This document shows positions 64,000 to 64,000 of a stretch of DNA of 64,000 nt, one piece after another; position 1 is the stretch's first letter, and each line of letters begins with the position of its first letter. Source of the stretch: a virus; IMG/VR virus record IMGVR_UViG_3300031758_000058, positions 1 through 64,000 of that record. The stretch is one strand, 5' to 3'. A program made the position numbers and the translations under genes. Below the pieces are notes generated by a model. It saw nothing but the letters and a program-made list of their open reading frames with translations. It searched no databases and was not told the DNA's origin.

Positions 64000-64000
64000 G

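Noticed and set aside
1-64000. Stop-codon reassignment, as in some large gut phages
   Set aside because: All recognisable proteins read through with the standard code; TAA, TGA and TAG all appear at gene ends where the next gene begins.

Overview
The window is a 64 kb segment of a large, AT-rich, tailed bacteriophage with a contractile-tail (T4-like) plan. The clearest anchors are a gp25-type and a gp6/baseplate-J-type wedge protein at the right end, and a gp46/gp47 (SbcC/SbcD-like) recombination pair, a zinc-finger/TOPRIM primase, a RecB-like nuclease and a RuvC-like resolvase at the left end. Three things point to a Bacteroidetes (probably flavobacterial) host: SprB-like adhesin repeats, start codons preceded by A/T-rich sequence rather than a Shine-Dalgarno in almost every gene, and the general composition. 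No rRNA, tRNA, integrase, CRISPR array or insertion sequence was seen, and the standard genetic code reads all genes. The host assignment is inference.

Layout, read leftwards because nearly all genes lie on the minus strand. 64000-46.2 kb is the baseplate module: a partial gene, gp25, gp6, a 1859-residue protein with an unexpected hydrophobic stretch, five further unknown structural proteins (one with a PKD-like domain, one resembling tail protein I/gp7-type wedge proteins) and a SprB-repeat protein. 46.2-38.4 kb holds host-contact proteins: a Pro/Thr-linker adhesin, a 1370-residue collagen-like fibre, a LamG-linker-LamG protein and a discoidin-like protein. 38.4-33.4 kb is a compact block of five glycosyltransferase-like genes with overlapping or nearly touching ends. 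33.3-9.8 kb is a second adhesin block: two small-domain proteins, two giant collagen-like fibres (1998 and 2636 residues, mostly Gly-Ser-Ser/Gly-Thr-Ser), three tandem glycine-rich adhesins, small cysteine-containing modules, a SprB-like protein and a 723-residue structural protein. At 9.2-9.8 kb is RuvC. At 6.4-9.1 kb the only two plus-strand genes form an inverted cassette whose domains are related to minus-strand adhesins. From 6.4 kb leftwards runs the replication/recombination operon.

The most interesting signal is the combination of about fifteen modular host-recognition proteins, which exchange docking domains, linkers and tips, with a glycosyltransferase island lying between two collagen-like fibre genes whose X and Y positions are almost all Ser or Thr. 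The inferred model is that the phage glycosylates its own Ser/Thr-rich fibres while shuffling receptor-binding tips through Pro/Thr linkers. Regulation is only partly visible: two strong hairpin terminators, several sigma70-like -35/-10 pairs placed 5-8 nt from an ATG (leaderless transcripts are possible), and a recurring TATTTAT element before structural genes. The longest intergenic stretch is 150 bp, at 25578-25727.
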